From an uncultured Dechloromonas sp. (GTDB taxonomy: Bacteria; Pseudomonadota; Gammaproteobacteria; Burkholderiales; Rhodocyclaceae), in the NCBI RefSeq assembly GCF_945957265.1, contig NZ_CAMFKO010000001.1, forward strand, positions 124,001 through 188,000: a DNA stretch of 64,000 bases, read 5' to 3'. The notes under the pieces were generated by a model. It had not been told where the DNA came from. It saw only the letters and a list, made by a program, of their open reading frames with translations, and ran no database searches. Position 1 is the stretch's first letter. Every line of letters starts with the position of its first letter. The position numbers were made by a program, and so were the translations under genes. Below are positions 34,830 through 43,540 of the stretch, in pieces.

Positions 34830-35624
34830 CTACCCGTTACGCCCCGACACCATGAACCCGCCCGGACTCGCTCGGCCTCGCCATCCGCCTGGCCTGGCGA
34901 CGCGGGCGGCAGCGAAACCTGCCGTGGCGACGAAGCTGCCGCGCACCCAGTCCAGCCAGGCCGCCCGGGCGAAGGCGAATTCGACCAGCCACAGGCTGAA
35001 GTAGGTGGCGAACCAGGCGAACAGGCAGTCGGACAGGAAATGCCCGCCCACCGACATGCGGATCAGGCTCATGTAGGCGGCGGCCGCCAGGCTGGCCAGC
35101 AGCCAGCGGCGACGCAGGCGCGGCGAGCCGAGCCAGCCGAAGACCATGATGAAGGCGGTGGTCGCCACATGGCCGCTGACGAAGGAGCAGTTGCGCCGAC
35201 ACTGGTCGCTGATCGCGAAGGCCGGAGTGAAGGCCAGGCTGCCGCCGAAAGCCTCGGTCTGCGCCGGCCGTGCCCGGCCGACGTGGTTTTTCAGCCCGGC
35301 ATCGACGACCAGCACCGGGCCGAGCACCGCCCCGGCCAGCAGAAAGATGAAGAGCAGGCGTTGCGCCCGGAGCCAGGCAAAGCGCCGAACAAAGCTGGCC
35401 AGCCACAAGGCGAGGAATACCGCGACCAGCAGCCGCCCGAAATGCGGCAGCGCCTGGTACGGCCAGGCCACCAGCGGGCTGTCCGGCGCCAGCAACCAGG
35501 CCCAGCCGTTTTGATGAAACTGCGCGGCAACGGCCAGGTCGATATCCGGCCTGATCGCGAAGGCGCAGGCCAGCAAGGCAAAGGCGATCGACGCCCGGCG
35601 CAGTTCAGTAACCCTGGAACTCAT
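34830..35624 (-). CDS. PAP2-family phosphatase
   Basis: 264 aa, ATG 35624; an upstream frame lies inside the glycosyltransferase gene. Five to six membrane helices. The PAP2 acid phosphatase motifs are visible: KNHVGRARP (motif 1, Kx6RP), CSFVSGHVATTAF (motif 2, PSGH-like with SGH) and SVGGHFLSDCL (motif 3, SRxxxxxHxxxD-like). Such integral phosphatases dephosphorylate lipid phosphates such as undecaprenyl-pyrophosphate, phosphatidic acid or lipid A phosphates. It overlaps the 3' end of the GT39 gene by 20 nt and is co-transcribed with it. The pairing with an ArnT-like enzyme suggests lipid A or lipid-linked sugar modification. Confidence 0.88.
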   Translation of the reverse strand: MSSRVTELRRASIAFALLACAFAIRPDIDLAVAAQFHQNGWAWLLAPDSPLVAWPYQALPHFGRLLVAVFLALWLASFVRRFAWLRAQRLLFIFLLAGAVLGPVLVVDAGLKNHVGRARPAQTEAFGGSLAFTPAFAISDQCRRNCSFVSGHVATTAFIMVFGWLGSPRLRRRWLLASLAAAAYMSLIRMSVGGHFLSDCLFAWFATYFSLWLVEFAFARAAWLDWVRGSFVATAGFAAARVARPGGWRGRASPGGFMVSGRNG

Positions 35625-37095
35625 GGGCAAGATACACCTCCAGTTGTCGCGTTGTGCCGGCATCGAGCCTGACCTGCAGCGAGGCCAGCTTGCGGGTGTC
35701 GGCAAAGCGGCCGGTCAAGGCCGCCGCCGGCGGCTGCTCGGCGATGAACAGCGCATCGCCGCCGAGATGCCTGCCGAGATCGGTGCTCAGCTTGAAGTGG
35801 TCGCCGGCCACGCCGTCGGGATTCCAGCTGACGACCCGTGGCCGCAGGTCGCGTAGTTCGTAGGCCATGTGCGCCAGCAGGCTGCGGTTGTCGGCGAGCA
35901 GCACTGCGTCGGGATGGGCGAGGACGAAGGGGCGGAGCTGCCCGGCCAGGTCGTCCCAGCCGACGGCGCGCAGGTAGGGGTTGTAGCGTGCCGCTGGCGC
36001 CGCCCCGGTCGCCGCCAGCAGGGCCGGCGCATGACAGGCCAGGGCGGCCAGCGCGACGTTGAGCGCCACGCCGGCGACCAGCAGCCCTTGCCGCTGCCGG
36101 GCAACCAGCCACGCCGCGATGGCGATGGCGGCCGGGGCGAAGGCCGGCGCCGCCCAGTTGCCGTTGGCCCCACCGCTGGCCGCCTGCACGGCGACGACCG
36201 CCCACAAAGGCAGCGCCAGGCAGAGCAGCAGACGTGCCGGCGGATCGGCCCACAGGCGGCGCAGGCGGAACAGGCCGAGCACGGCGATGCTGCCGAACAG
36301 CGGCCCGAAGGACAGCCACTGTGCCGCCGCGAACTCGGCCAGGGCGCGCAGACGGTCGCCGACATGGCCGGCCGCCTGACGATGCACGGTGATGTCGGCG
36401 GTATGGCGCAGGGTCGGAAAGTCGTGGGCGAGGTTCCAGGCGATATTCGGCAGCAGCATCGCCAGGGCCAGCGCCAGCGCCGCCCACGGCCGGAATGACA
36501 CCAGGCGCGCGCGGTGGCAGCAGGCGAGATGCAGGAAAACCGCCCCGACGAAGACCGCCATGGTGTATTTCGACAGCAGGCCGAGGCCGCACACGGCGCC
36601 CAGGGCCAGCCAGTCGCCCCAGCGGTCGCCATCGACAACACGCAGGTAGCAGCACAGGCCGGCCAGCCAGAAGACCGTCAGCAGCGCATCGGTCGAGGCG
36701 AACAGGCCGAGCCAGGCGTAAAGCGGCAAGGTCAGCACGATGAGCGCGGACCACCAGGCCACCGCCTCGCCGTACAAGCGCCGGGCGAGCAGCCAGGCAA
36801 GCAGCGCGGCGAGCGGGTAGCACAGCATGGCCAGGGCCTTGACCCCGAGCAGGCCGTCGCCGAACAACGCCGTGGACAGCCGGATAAGCAGCGCGATGCC
36901 CGGCGGCTTCGAGAAATAGCCCCACTCCAGCCGCTGCGCCCAGACCCAGTATTGCGCCTCGTCGACATACAGCGTCGCACCCGACAGCGAGATCGCCGAG
37001 AAGCGCCAGGCAAGCACTGCGACCGCCAGCAGGATCAGCGACCGGGGGCCGCGGGCGGAAACGGTGGCGGCGGGAGAAAGAGAAAGCGCACTCAT
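35605..37095 (-). CDS. Glycosyltransferase family 39 protein (ArnT/PMT-like)
   Basis: 496 aa from ATG 37095 (MSALSLSPAATV); the in-frame start at 37113 is an alternative. About 11-12 membrane helices. The first periplasmic loop has LYVDEAQYWVWAQRLEWGYFSKPP, the DE motif of GT-C PMT_2 enzymes, followed by LYAWLGLFASTDALL. These enzymes transfer sugars from polyprenyl-phosphate donors to lipid A, glycolipids or proteins. The C-terminal soluble part (about 390-496) ends YLAHEFQGY. The acceptor cannot be told. A PAP2 phosphatase gene overlaps its 3' end, so the two probably act on the same lipid-linked substrate. Confidence 0.88.
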   Translation of the reverse strand: MSALSLSPAATVSARGPRSLILLAVAVLAWRFSAISLSGATLYVDEAQYWVWAQRLEWGYFSKPPGIALLIRLSTALFGDGLLGVKALAMLCYPLAALLAWLLARRLYGEAVAWWSALIVLTLPLYAWLGLFASTDALLTVFWLAGLCCYLRVVDGDRWGDWLALGAVCGLGLLSKYTMAVFVGAVFLHLACCHRARLVSFRPWAALALALAMLLPNIAWNLAHDFPTLRHTADITVHRQAAGHVGDRLRALAEFAAAQWLSFGPLFGSIAVLGLFRLRRLWADPPARLLLCLALPLWAVVAVQAASGGANGNWAAPAFAPAAIAIAAWLVARQRQGLLVAGVALNVALAALACHAPALLAATGAAPAARYNPYLRAVGWDDLAGQLRPFVLAHPDAVLLADNRSLLAHMAYELRDLRPRVVSWNPDGVAGDHFKLSTDLGRHLGGDALFIAEQPPAAALTGRFADTRKLASLQVRLDAGTTRQLEVYLAHEFQGY

Positions 37096-37213
37096 GCCCC
37101 GCACTGTGGGCAAGCAATGTTTCCCGGGCTTTAAGGCCAGATGAAAGCGCCTGTCATCGAATTGACAACTGCGTGGCGGATGCTGCTCGGCATTCCCATC
37201 CCGCCCCTATGCC

Positions 37214-37837
37214 ATGACTCCCTTCCCGCCCCGCCTCCTCGCCGCCCTCGCCCTTTCCCTGCCCCTGCTCGGCGCCTGCGTCCCGGCGCTGATCGCCACC
37301 GGCGCCGCCGGCACCGCCATCAGCTACCACGACCGCCGCTCGACCGGCATCCAGGCCGATGACGAAACCTCGGAATGGAAGGGGCGCAACCGCCTGCCGG
37401 CCCGCTATCGCGACAACGCGAACGTCAATTTCACGGCCTTCGACCGCGTGCTGCTGGTTTCCGGCGAAGTTCCCGACGACAACGCCCGGGCCGATATCGG
37501 CGCCATGGCCGAAGGCATCGAAGGCATCCGCAAGGTGCATAACGAACTGCAGGTCGCCCCGGTATCGAGCCTCGGTTCGCGCAGCAACGACGTGTTCATT
37601 TCGTCGAAATACAAGGCCCGCCTGCTCGACAACGACCAGGTCGCGAGCAACCACGTCAAGCCGGTCAGCGAAAACGGCGTGCTGTTCGTGATGGGCCTGG
37701 TCAGCGAGCGGGAAGCCCGGGCGGCCATCGCCATCGCCCGCAGCACGGCCGGCGTGCGCAAGGTGGTCAACCTGCTCGACATCCGGCCGGACGACGAAAT
37801 CCGGCGCATCGACAACGCCCGCTTCGGCGTCCGCTGA
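37214..37837 (+). CDS. BON-domain lipoprotein (DolP/OsmY-like)
   Basis: 207 aa, ATG 37214. Lipobox LLGAC gives a lipidated Cys near residue 22. Two BON domains follow: the first with NVNFTAFDRVLLVSGEVPDD and GIRKVHNELQV, the second with VKPVSENGVLFVMGLVSERE and GVRKVVNLLDI. Two-BON lipoproteins (DolP, formerly YraP) are outer-membrane-anchored and support envelope integrity and Bam function in proteobacteria. The length and layout match DolP well. In E. coli dolP follows diaA; here its neighbours are unrelated, so orthology is not certain. It converges on the TRAP operon with only 3 nt between stops. Confidence 0.9.
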   Translation: MTPFPPRLLAALALSLPLLGACVPALIATGAAGTAISYHDRRSTGIQADDETSEWKGRNRLPARYRDNANVNFTAFDRVLLVSGEVPDDNARADIGAMAEGIEGIRKVHNELQVAPVSSLGSRSNDVFISSKYKARLLDNDQVASNHVKPVSENGVLFVMGLVSEREARAAIAIARSTAGVRKVVNLLDIRPDDEIRRIDNARFGVR

Positions 37838-37840
37838 GCC

Positions 37841-39664
37841 CTAGCCCGCCCCCATGCCGAACACGCCGGGCAGCCAGGTAGCCAGGAAGGGCAGCGCCGA
37901 GATGGCCAGGGCGCCGAGCAGCATGGCCAGCACCGCGGGCAGTACCGAGACGGCAACGTAGCGGACCGACTTGGCGAACATCGCCGAGGCGAAGTAGATG
38001 TTCATCCCGGCCGGCGGACAAAGGAAACCCATCTCGATGTTGGCCAGGAAGATCACCCCGAAATGCACCGGGTCGATGCCGTAGCTGATCGCCACCGGCA
38101 GCAGCAGGGGGACGAGAACGACAATCGCCGCGTAGATTTCCATCAGGGCGCCGGCCAGCAGCAGGAAGAGGTTGAGTGCGACCAGGAAGGCGAACTTGTT
38201 GGGCAGCACCGACTGCACCCATTCGATCGCGGCGTCGGGAATCCCGGCGTCGACCAGGTAGTTGGTCAGGCCGAGCGCCATGCCGAGGATGACCATGATG
38301 CCGCCGATGACCTCGGCGCAGTCGGCAAGCGCCTGGCGGATGTGCGGCCAGTCGAGTTCGCGGTGCGCCAGCGCCTGCGTCAGCAACGCGTAGGCCGCGG
38401 TCAGCGCGGCGCTTTCGGTCGGCGTCGCGATGCCGCTGACCAGCGAACCGATGGCCACGACGGGCGCCAGCAGCTCCCATTTCGCTGCCCACAAGGCCGG
38501 GCGGACGGCGCGGTAGTCATGGTGTTGAAGCGCCACCTCGGGCAGGCTGGCGCCGCGCCTCAGGTAGCCGCCGACCAGCAGCAGGAAGATCACCATCACC
38601 ACCGCCGGCAGGACGCCGGCGAGGAACATGGTGTTGATCGGCACCCGGGCGATGATCGCGAACATGATCAGCGGCACGGACGGCGCCAGCAGCACGCCGA
38701 GCGCGCTGGCGCTGGTCACCAGGCTGATGCCGCGCTGCTCGGGAAAGCCGGCCCGGGTCAGCAGCGGCAGCAGCAGGCCGCCGAGGGCGAGGATGGTCAC
38801 CCCGCTGCCGCCGGTGAAGGCGGTGAAGAACGAGCACAGCACCGCCGCGGCGATGGCCGTGCCGCCCATGCCGTTGCCGAACAGCGCGGCGAACAGGGCA
38901 CCCAGGCGGGCTGCCGCGCCGGTCCGCGCGAACAGCAGGCCGGCCAGCGTAAACAACGGCAGCGCGGGCAGCGAGGGATTGACGGTGATCTGGTAATGGC
39001 TCAGCGGCACCGAGGCCAGTGGCTGGCCTTCGCTCCAGAACAGGGCCAGCGCCAGGCCGCCGAGCACGGCGAAGATCGGCGCCCCGCACAGCAGCACGAG
39101 GCCGAGCCAGAGCGCAAAAGGCCAGAACGGCAGGCTGCTGCCGTCGAAATGGGCGGCGAACAGAAAGCCGGCGGTCGGCAGAACCAGGGCGAGCAACGCC
39201 CGGGCCGCCGGCCGGCCCGCCAGGCGCCAGGCGAGCTTCACGGCGAGCAGGCCGAAGCCGGCGGGCATGGCCAGCTCGACCATCCAGCCGGCGATGCCGT
39301 AGGCGATATCGCGCGGCGCCTCCATCTCGCTGAGCACGAAGGTCCAGCTGGTCCGGGCCAGCATGCCGCACAGCACGGCCGCGCTGGCGCCGGCGACATG
39401 GCGCGCCGCCGCGCGCACAAACGGATTGCCGGCAGCGGCAAAACCCGCCCCCAGCGAACTCAGGTGCTGGCCACGCTCGGCCACCAGCGCCCCGAACATG
39501 GCCAGCACCAGCCCGAGATGCTGGACCAGCACCGGCGCGTTCTCAATGCCCCGACCGAACAGCGGGCGCAGGCCGATCTCGAGCAGGGGGATCAGCAGCA
39601 TCAGGGCCAGCGCCGTGCCGGCGATCAGGGCATCGAACTGGCCCAGCCAGCGGAGCGCGCCCAT
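37841..39664 (-). CDS. TRAP transporter fused small and large permease (DctQM)
   Basis: 607 aa inner-membrane protein. The N-terminal 160 residues form the four-helix DctQ part (ALALMLLIPLLEIGLRPLFGRG). The remainder is the DctM large permease with FTGGSGVTILALGGLLLPLL and CPPAGMNIYFASAMF, the family elevator-transport motifs. A single QM fusion is common in TRAP systems. With the DctP binding protein (next upstream, 3-nt gap) and the TatT lipoprotein it forms a three-gene operon importing an organic acid driven by Na+ or H+. Transporter substrate is unknown. Confidence 0.93.
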   Translation of the reverse strand: MGALRWLGQFDALIAGTALALMLLIPLLEIGLRPLFGRGIENAPVLVQHLGLVLAMFGALVAERGQHLSSLGAGFAAAGNPFVRAAARHVAGASAAVLCGMLARTSWTFVLSEMEAPRDIAYGIAGWMVELAMPAGFGLLAVKLAWRLAGRPAARALLALVLPTAGFLFAAHFDGSSLPFWPFALWLGLVLLCGAPIFAVLGGLALALFWSEGQPLASVPLSHYQITVNPSLPALPLFTLAGLLFARTGAAARLGALFAALFGNGMGGTAIAAAVLCSFFTAFTGGSGVTILALGGLLLPLLTRAGFPEQRGISLVTSASALGVLLAPSVPLIMFAIIARVPINTMFLAGVLPAVVMVIFLLLVGGYLRRGASLPEVALQHHDYRAVRPALWAAKWELLAPVVAIGSLVSGIATPTESAALTAAYALLTQALAHRELDWPHIRQALADCAEVIGGIMVILGMALGLTNYLVDAGIPDAAIEWVQSVLPNKFAFLVALNLFLLLAGALMEIYAAIVVLVPLLLPVAISYGIDPVHFGVIFLANIEMGFLCPPAGMNIYFASAMFAKSVRYVAVSVLPAVLAMLLGALAISALPFLATWLPGVFGMGAG

Positions 39665-39667
39665 CGC

Positions 39668-40675
39668 CTACTTCTTGCCGGCGCGGTAGGCCTTCAGGTA
39701 GCCGAGCACCTCGTCGAAGCTGTCGGCCGGCACCATCCTGCCGCGTATCTTCGGGTACAGCTTGTCGGCCAGGTCGTTCCATTCCCTCATCTGCTCGGCA
39801 TTCGGCTTGTTCACCGTCAGGCCGCGCTTCTTCATCGCCTCGACGGCGTCGTCGACCTCCTGGCGCGCCTTGGCGCGCAACTGCACGCCGGCCCTGGCCC
39901 CGGCTTCGCGCACGGCGGCCTGGCCTTCCGGCGACAGCTCGTCCCAGGCCTTGCGGGTAACGATCAGGGCGCCGACGATGGGCGCCCAGTTGAGGTCCAG
40001 CATGTTGCCGGCCGTGGTATAGACCTGCGTGGCCAGCGCGAAATACGGCGTCGACGGCACGGCGTTGATCATCCCGGTCTGGATGGCCGGCAGGATGTCG
40101 GCCGTTTCCAGCGGCACCGGCGTGTAGCCCAGGCTCTTCATGATTTCCTGCTGCTCGACCTCGCTGCCCCAGGCGAAGAACTTCATCTTGCGGAAATCGT
40201 CGGGGCGCACCGCCGCCTCCTTCGAGAAGAAGCGCACCCAGCCGGCGTCGCCCCAGGCGAGCACGACGAAGCCCTTGTCGAGGAACTTCTTCTCCATGGC
40301 CGGCCGCATCTTCTCGCGGACGTAATCGACCTCCTCCCAGCTGCGGAACATCAGCGGCATGTTCTGCAGCGCGGCGATCGACGGCTCGATCTCGCGCAGG
40401 CCGACCACCGACAGCAGCCCGCCCTGCAGCTGGCCGATGCGCATGCGGCGCACCATGTCGGTTTCGCCGCCCTGGCTGCCGTCGGGATAGACGAGGTAGC
40501 GGGCATTGCCGCCCTGGGCGGTGCGCCAGGCCTCGCCGAGCTCCATCAGCTGGCGGTGGTAGAGCGAGTTCTTGGTGGCCAGCGTGCCGATCCGCAACTG
40601 CTTGTCGGCCGCCAGGGCGTTGACCGCCAGCATGCAGCCGAGCAGCAGGCCGGCCAGTTTGTTCAGGGATTTCAT
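39668..40675 (-). CDS. TRAP transporter substrate-binding protein (DctP)
   Basis: 335 aa. Start ATG 40675 has GGAG 7 nt upstream and gives a proper signal peptide (KLAGLLLGCMLAVNALA); the in-frame 40690 start was rejected. DctP fold: IGTLATKNSLYHRQLMELGEAW, QGGETDMVRRMRIGQLQGG, and the helix with AWGDAGWVRFFS. The conserved Arg that binds the carboxylate is probably in MFRSWEEVDYVREKM or the RRMRIG segment. It delivers a carboxylate-type ligand to the DctQM permease encoded immediately downstream. A Cys at residue about 14 is inside the signal peptide and does not form a lipobox. Confidence 0.93.
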   Translation of the reverse strand: MKSLNKLAGLLLGCMLAVNALAADKQLRIGTLATKNSLYHRQLMELGEAWRTAQGGNARYLVYPDGSQGGETDMVRRMRIGQLQGGLLSVVGLREIEPSIAALQNMPLMFRSWEEVDYVREKMRPAMEKKFLDKGFVVLAWGDAGWVRFFSKEAAVRPDDFRKMKFFAWGSEVEQQEIMKSLGYTPVPLETADILPAIQTGMINAVPSTPYFALATQVYTTAGNMLDLNWAPIVGALIVTRKAWDELSPEGQAAVREAGARAGVQLRAKARQEVDDAVEAMKKRGLTVNKPNAEQMREWNDLADKLYPKIRGRMVPADSFDEVLGYLKAYRAGKK

Positions 40676-40699
40676 GCGCTTCTCCATCATGCTTTCGGT

Positions 40700-41608
40700 T
40701 CAGAACAGGTCGTCGGCCTTGTCGAGCAGCCAGGCGGCCCGTTGCCGCATCACTTCGTTCTCGGTCGCCAGGGGGCTGTCGGCGCCCTCCCGGATCGCCA
40801 GCGCCTGGCGCAGCAGCTGCTCGAACAGCGCCCGGTCGCCGGCCGGCAGGGCATGGCCTTCGGCCTTGCCGAGCAAGGGCCCGGCGCTGCGCCCGGCCGA
40901 TTGGGCGATGGCCTGGTCGAAGCGGGCCAGCGCCAGGGCCGGGCTGCCGCCCGGCCGGGCCGCCTCGAAGCTGCCGAGCAGGCCGGTCAAGGCGCCCTGC
41001 CCCCAGTCCGGATCGGCCGCCCAGGCCAGTTGCGCCAGGCGCACGGCAAGCGGCAGGTCGGCCACCACGTCGGGGTCGTCCTTGCTCAGCGAAATCCAGC
41101 CGCCCCACGCCGCCGCCGCCCAGTAGGCCAGGCCGACCCGCTCCCGGCTCAGCGTCGGCCGCCGCCCTTCGTCGCCGGCGGCCAGCGCCGCCCCGAATCC
41201 CGGCGCGGCGCTTTCCAGTGCACGCATGGCATGGCGCTGGGCGCGCTCGTAGAGCCTCGCCGCCCGCGCCCGCAGCCGCTCGGCCGCCCGCGCATCCCGC
41301 ACCTCGACCCGGTCCGCCTCGAAAGCGACAAAGGCGTAGGCGTACTGGGTGAATCCGGCCGCCACCGACTCGGCCAGCGGGCGATGCCCCGGGTTCTGGC
41401 GGAGGATCGATTCGGACAGCTTCAAATGAAACGGCGCCGCGTCGCGCAACAGTTCCAGATCCTTCTCGCCGCCCGCCCCCTGCGCCGACAAGGCGTCGGC
41501 CAGGTTGTCGACGATCATCTGGCGCGGGGTACAGGCTGCCAGCGACAACAGCGCGGCGAGCGTCAAGCAGGCCAGGCCGGCCTTGTGCATGGGTGAGGAC
41601 AATTTCAT
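40700..41608 (-). CDS. TRAP transporter TatT component lipoprotein
   Basis: 302 aa from ATG 41608. Lipobox LAAC gives a lipidated Cys near residue 26. The rest is all-helical with TPR-like repeats, matching the TatT (TRAP-associated TPR, T component) family: MIVDNLADALSAQ, LAYWAAAAWGGWISLSKDDP, and WAADPDWGQGALTGLLGSFEAARPGG. TatT forms a trimer that binds three DctP proteins in Treponema pallidum and is thought to feed hydrophobic ligands from the outer membrane. It is the first gene of the TatT-DctP-DctQM operon, 24 nt before dctP. Its presence suggests the cargo is a lipophilic acid. Confidence 0.88.
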   Translation of the reverse strand: MKLSSPMHKAGLACLTLAALLSLAACTPRQMIVDNLADALSAQGAGGEKDLELLRDAAPFHLKLSESILRQNPGHRPLAESVAAGFTQYAYAFVAFEADRVEVRDARAAERLRARAARLYERAQRHAMRALESAAPGFGAALAAGDEGRRPTLSRERVGLAYWAAAAWGGWISLSKDDPDVVADLPLAVRLAQLAWAADPDWGQGALTGLLGSFEAARPGGSPALALARFDQAIAQSAGRSAGPLLGKAEGHALPAGDRALFEQLLRQALAIREGADSPLATENEVMRQRAAWLLDKADDLF

Positions 41609-41675
41609 TCCGCCATCAGCGTTCGGTTGGCGGGCACACTAGCGGCCCGATGTTACAGCGGCGTGAATCAAGGCG

Positions 41676-43340
41676 TCAGACGCTGAACTGCAGGGTGCTG
41701 TCGCGCAGCCTGGCCGCCAGCGACGCCACTTCCTCGGCCGAGGCCGACGACTCCCCGGCCGCCCGGGCGCCGCGCTCGATCATCTGCGCCATGCGTTCGG
41801 TATTCTGGGCAATCTGTTCCGCCGCCTGGCGCTGCTCGTCGAGCACATCGACAATCTCGTTGGCGGCGAGCGCCGACTGCTCACAAATCGCTTCGATCTT
41901 GCGGATCGCCGCCTCGGTCGCCGACGCCAGCTCCGTGCCGCGCTGCGCACGGGCCGCGGTGGCGACCACGGCCTCGTTGGTCTGGCCGGCGGCATCGCCC
42001 AGGCGGACCACCAGCTGCTCGATCTTGAAGGTCGTATCCGAGGTGCGGTTGGCCAGCTTGCGCACCTCGTCGGCGACCACGGCGAAGCCCCTGCCCGCCT
42101 CCCCGGCCCGCGCCGCCTCGATGGCGGCATTGAGCGACAGCAGGTTGGTCTGCTCGGAAATATCCTTGATTTCCCGGGCAAAGCGCGAGATGTCCCGCGT
42201 ATGCTCCTGCAATTCGCCCATGGCCATGGTCGATGCCGTGGCCTGCTCGAAAATGTGGCCGATCTCGTCGATCGCCTGATGAATCACCAGGCCGCTGTCG
42301 CCCGCCGTCTGCCGCGTCCGCTTGGCCGCATCGGCGGCATTCCCGGCGCTCCCGGCCATCGCCGCGATGGCCGTGGTCAGTTCCTGGATCGCCGCCGCGA
42401 TGGTCGCCGCCGCATCGCTCTGCAGGCTGGTCGTGCTCGCCACCTCGCGCGCCGAACGCTGCAGGGCGAGCGCGTTGTCCGAGGTCACCTCGGCGCCGGA
42501 CTTGACGTCGGCGATCAGGCCGCGCAGCTTGTCCTGCATCCGCTCCACCGAGGCGACCAGCGAATCGGCGGCGGCCTTTCCGGAGAGTACGCTTTGCGTC
42601 AGGTCGCCGGCCGCGACACGCGTCGTCGCCCGCACGACGGGTTCCAGCTCGCCGCCCAGGCGACGCAGGATGTGACGCGACGACCAGACGGCAAAACCCA
42701 GCGAGATCAACGCGCCGAGCACGCCGACCAGCAGGATGACAGCGAGGTTTTCCCGGTAGCGCGCATCGGCCACTTCGCTGGCGCGGCCGGCGCTGGCCGA
42801 GGCCTGCTCGCTGATCGCCGCGTAACAGTCGGCCAAGGCCGCCATCAGCGGCGCATCGGCATCGCGAATGGCGGCATCGACCATCAGCGCGTACTTGGGC
42901 ATGCCCGGTTCGTTGTCGGCCAGGACCTGGTCGTAGAGCTGGTTCAGTTCGCCGCCCAGCCGGCGTATCCCGGCAATCCGCTCCTGTTCGACCAGCGCCG
43001 ATTGCCGGCTCTGCGCCTCGAGCGCCTCGAGCTGCTGCCAGAAGCGCTGGCGCCCCGCCTGGTATTCGGCCTGCCCCTTGTCGAACTCGGCCGCCATGAA
43101 ATTGCGCAGCACCATGCTGTTCAGGCCGTGCTGCTGGACCTGCAGCGCGCTCCGTACATCGCTGAGCAGCGCCAGGGCGCGCGTGGTGGCGGCCACCTCG
43201 CCCGATACCTGGCGGACATCGCCCCGGAACGCCGACAGGGAGGCCAGGGCCGTCACCATCAGCAACAGCCCGAAACCGCCGCCGATGATCACCATCAACA
43301 GCATGCGCGTACGAATCGACAAAGCACCCTTGGCCTGCAT
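41676..43340 (-). CDS. Methyl-accepting chemotaxis protein
   Basis: 554 aa. Start ATG 43340 has AGGGA 6 nt upstream, preferred over ATG 43352 which lacks a site. TM1 ([23 protein letters not shown]), a periplasmic helical sensor of about 170 residues, TM2 ([22 protein letters not shown]), HAMP and a signalling domain with [23 protein letters not shown] and [12 protein letters not shown]. No CheR pentapeptide at the C-terminus (ends LQFSV). The sensor resembles the helical-bimodular or 4HB type. It follows the TRAP operon on the same strand, but has its own space; a link to the TRAP substrate is possible but unproven. Confidence 0.95.
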   Translation of the reverse strand: MQAKGALSIRTRMLLMVIIGGGFGLLLMVTALASLSAFRGDVRQVSGEVAATTRALALLSDVRSALQVQQHGLNSMVLRNFMAAEFDKGQAEYQAGRQRFWQQLEALEAQSRQSALVEQERIAGIRRLGGELNQLYDQVLADNEPGMPKYALMVDAAIRDADAPLMAALADCYAAISEQASASAGRASEVADARYRENLAVILLVGVLGALISLGFAVWSSRHILRRLGGELEPVVRATTRVAAGDLTQSVLSGKAAADSLVASVERMQDKLRGLIADVKSGAEVTSDNALALQRSAREVASTTSLQSDAAATIAAAIQELTTAIAAMAGSAGNAADAAKRTRQTAGDSGLVIHQAIDEIGHIFEQATASTMAMGELQEHTRDISRFAREIKDISEQTNLLSLNAAIEAARAGEAGRGFAVVADEVRKLANRTSDTTFKIEQLVVRLGDAAGQTNEAVVATAARAQRGTELASATEAAIRKIEAICEQSALAANEIVDVLDEQRQAAEQIAQNTERMAQMIERGARAAGESSASAEEVASLAARLRDSTLQFSV

Positions 43341-43460
43341 GAAATCCCTCATAAAACGCCAAAAACAACAACACGGTACGCAGCGAATGTTTCAGGCGAA
43401 TGAATGGGGAGAGCGTGGCGCCATGAATTTCCGGGACACATGCCATGACGCACCGGGACG

Positions 43461-43515
43461 CTGTCATGCGAGTGAAACATTAGTGCAACAAAATGATGGA
43501 CTTGAGGCCTATACT
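43461..43515 (+). promoter_or_regulatory. Candidate ppk promoter with half Pho box
   Basis: CTGTCAT (43461-43467) matches one Pho-box heptamer perfectly, followed after 4 nt by a weak second copy GTGAAAC. A TATACT -10-like hexamer is at 43510-43515. Box-to-(-10) distance is longer than usual for PhoB promoters. Confidence 0.3.
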
Positions 43516-43540
43516 TCAAGGATCACATGGAGCTTGCGCG

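Noticed and set aside
38063-41596. 1177-aa open frame on the plus strand across the TRAP operon
   Set aside because: Low-complexity Arg/Gln/His-rich translation opposite three recognisable TRAP genes; a composition artefact.
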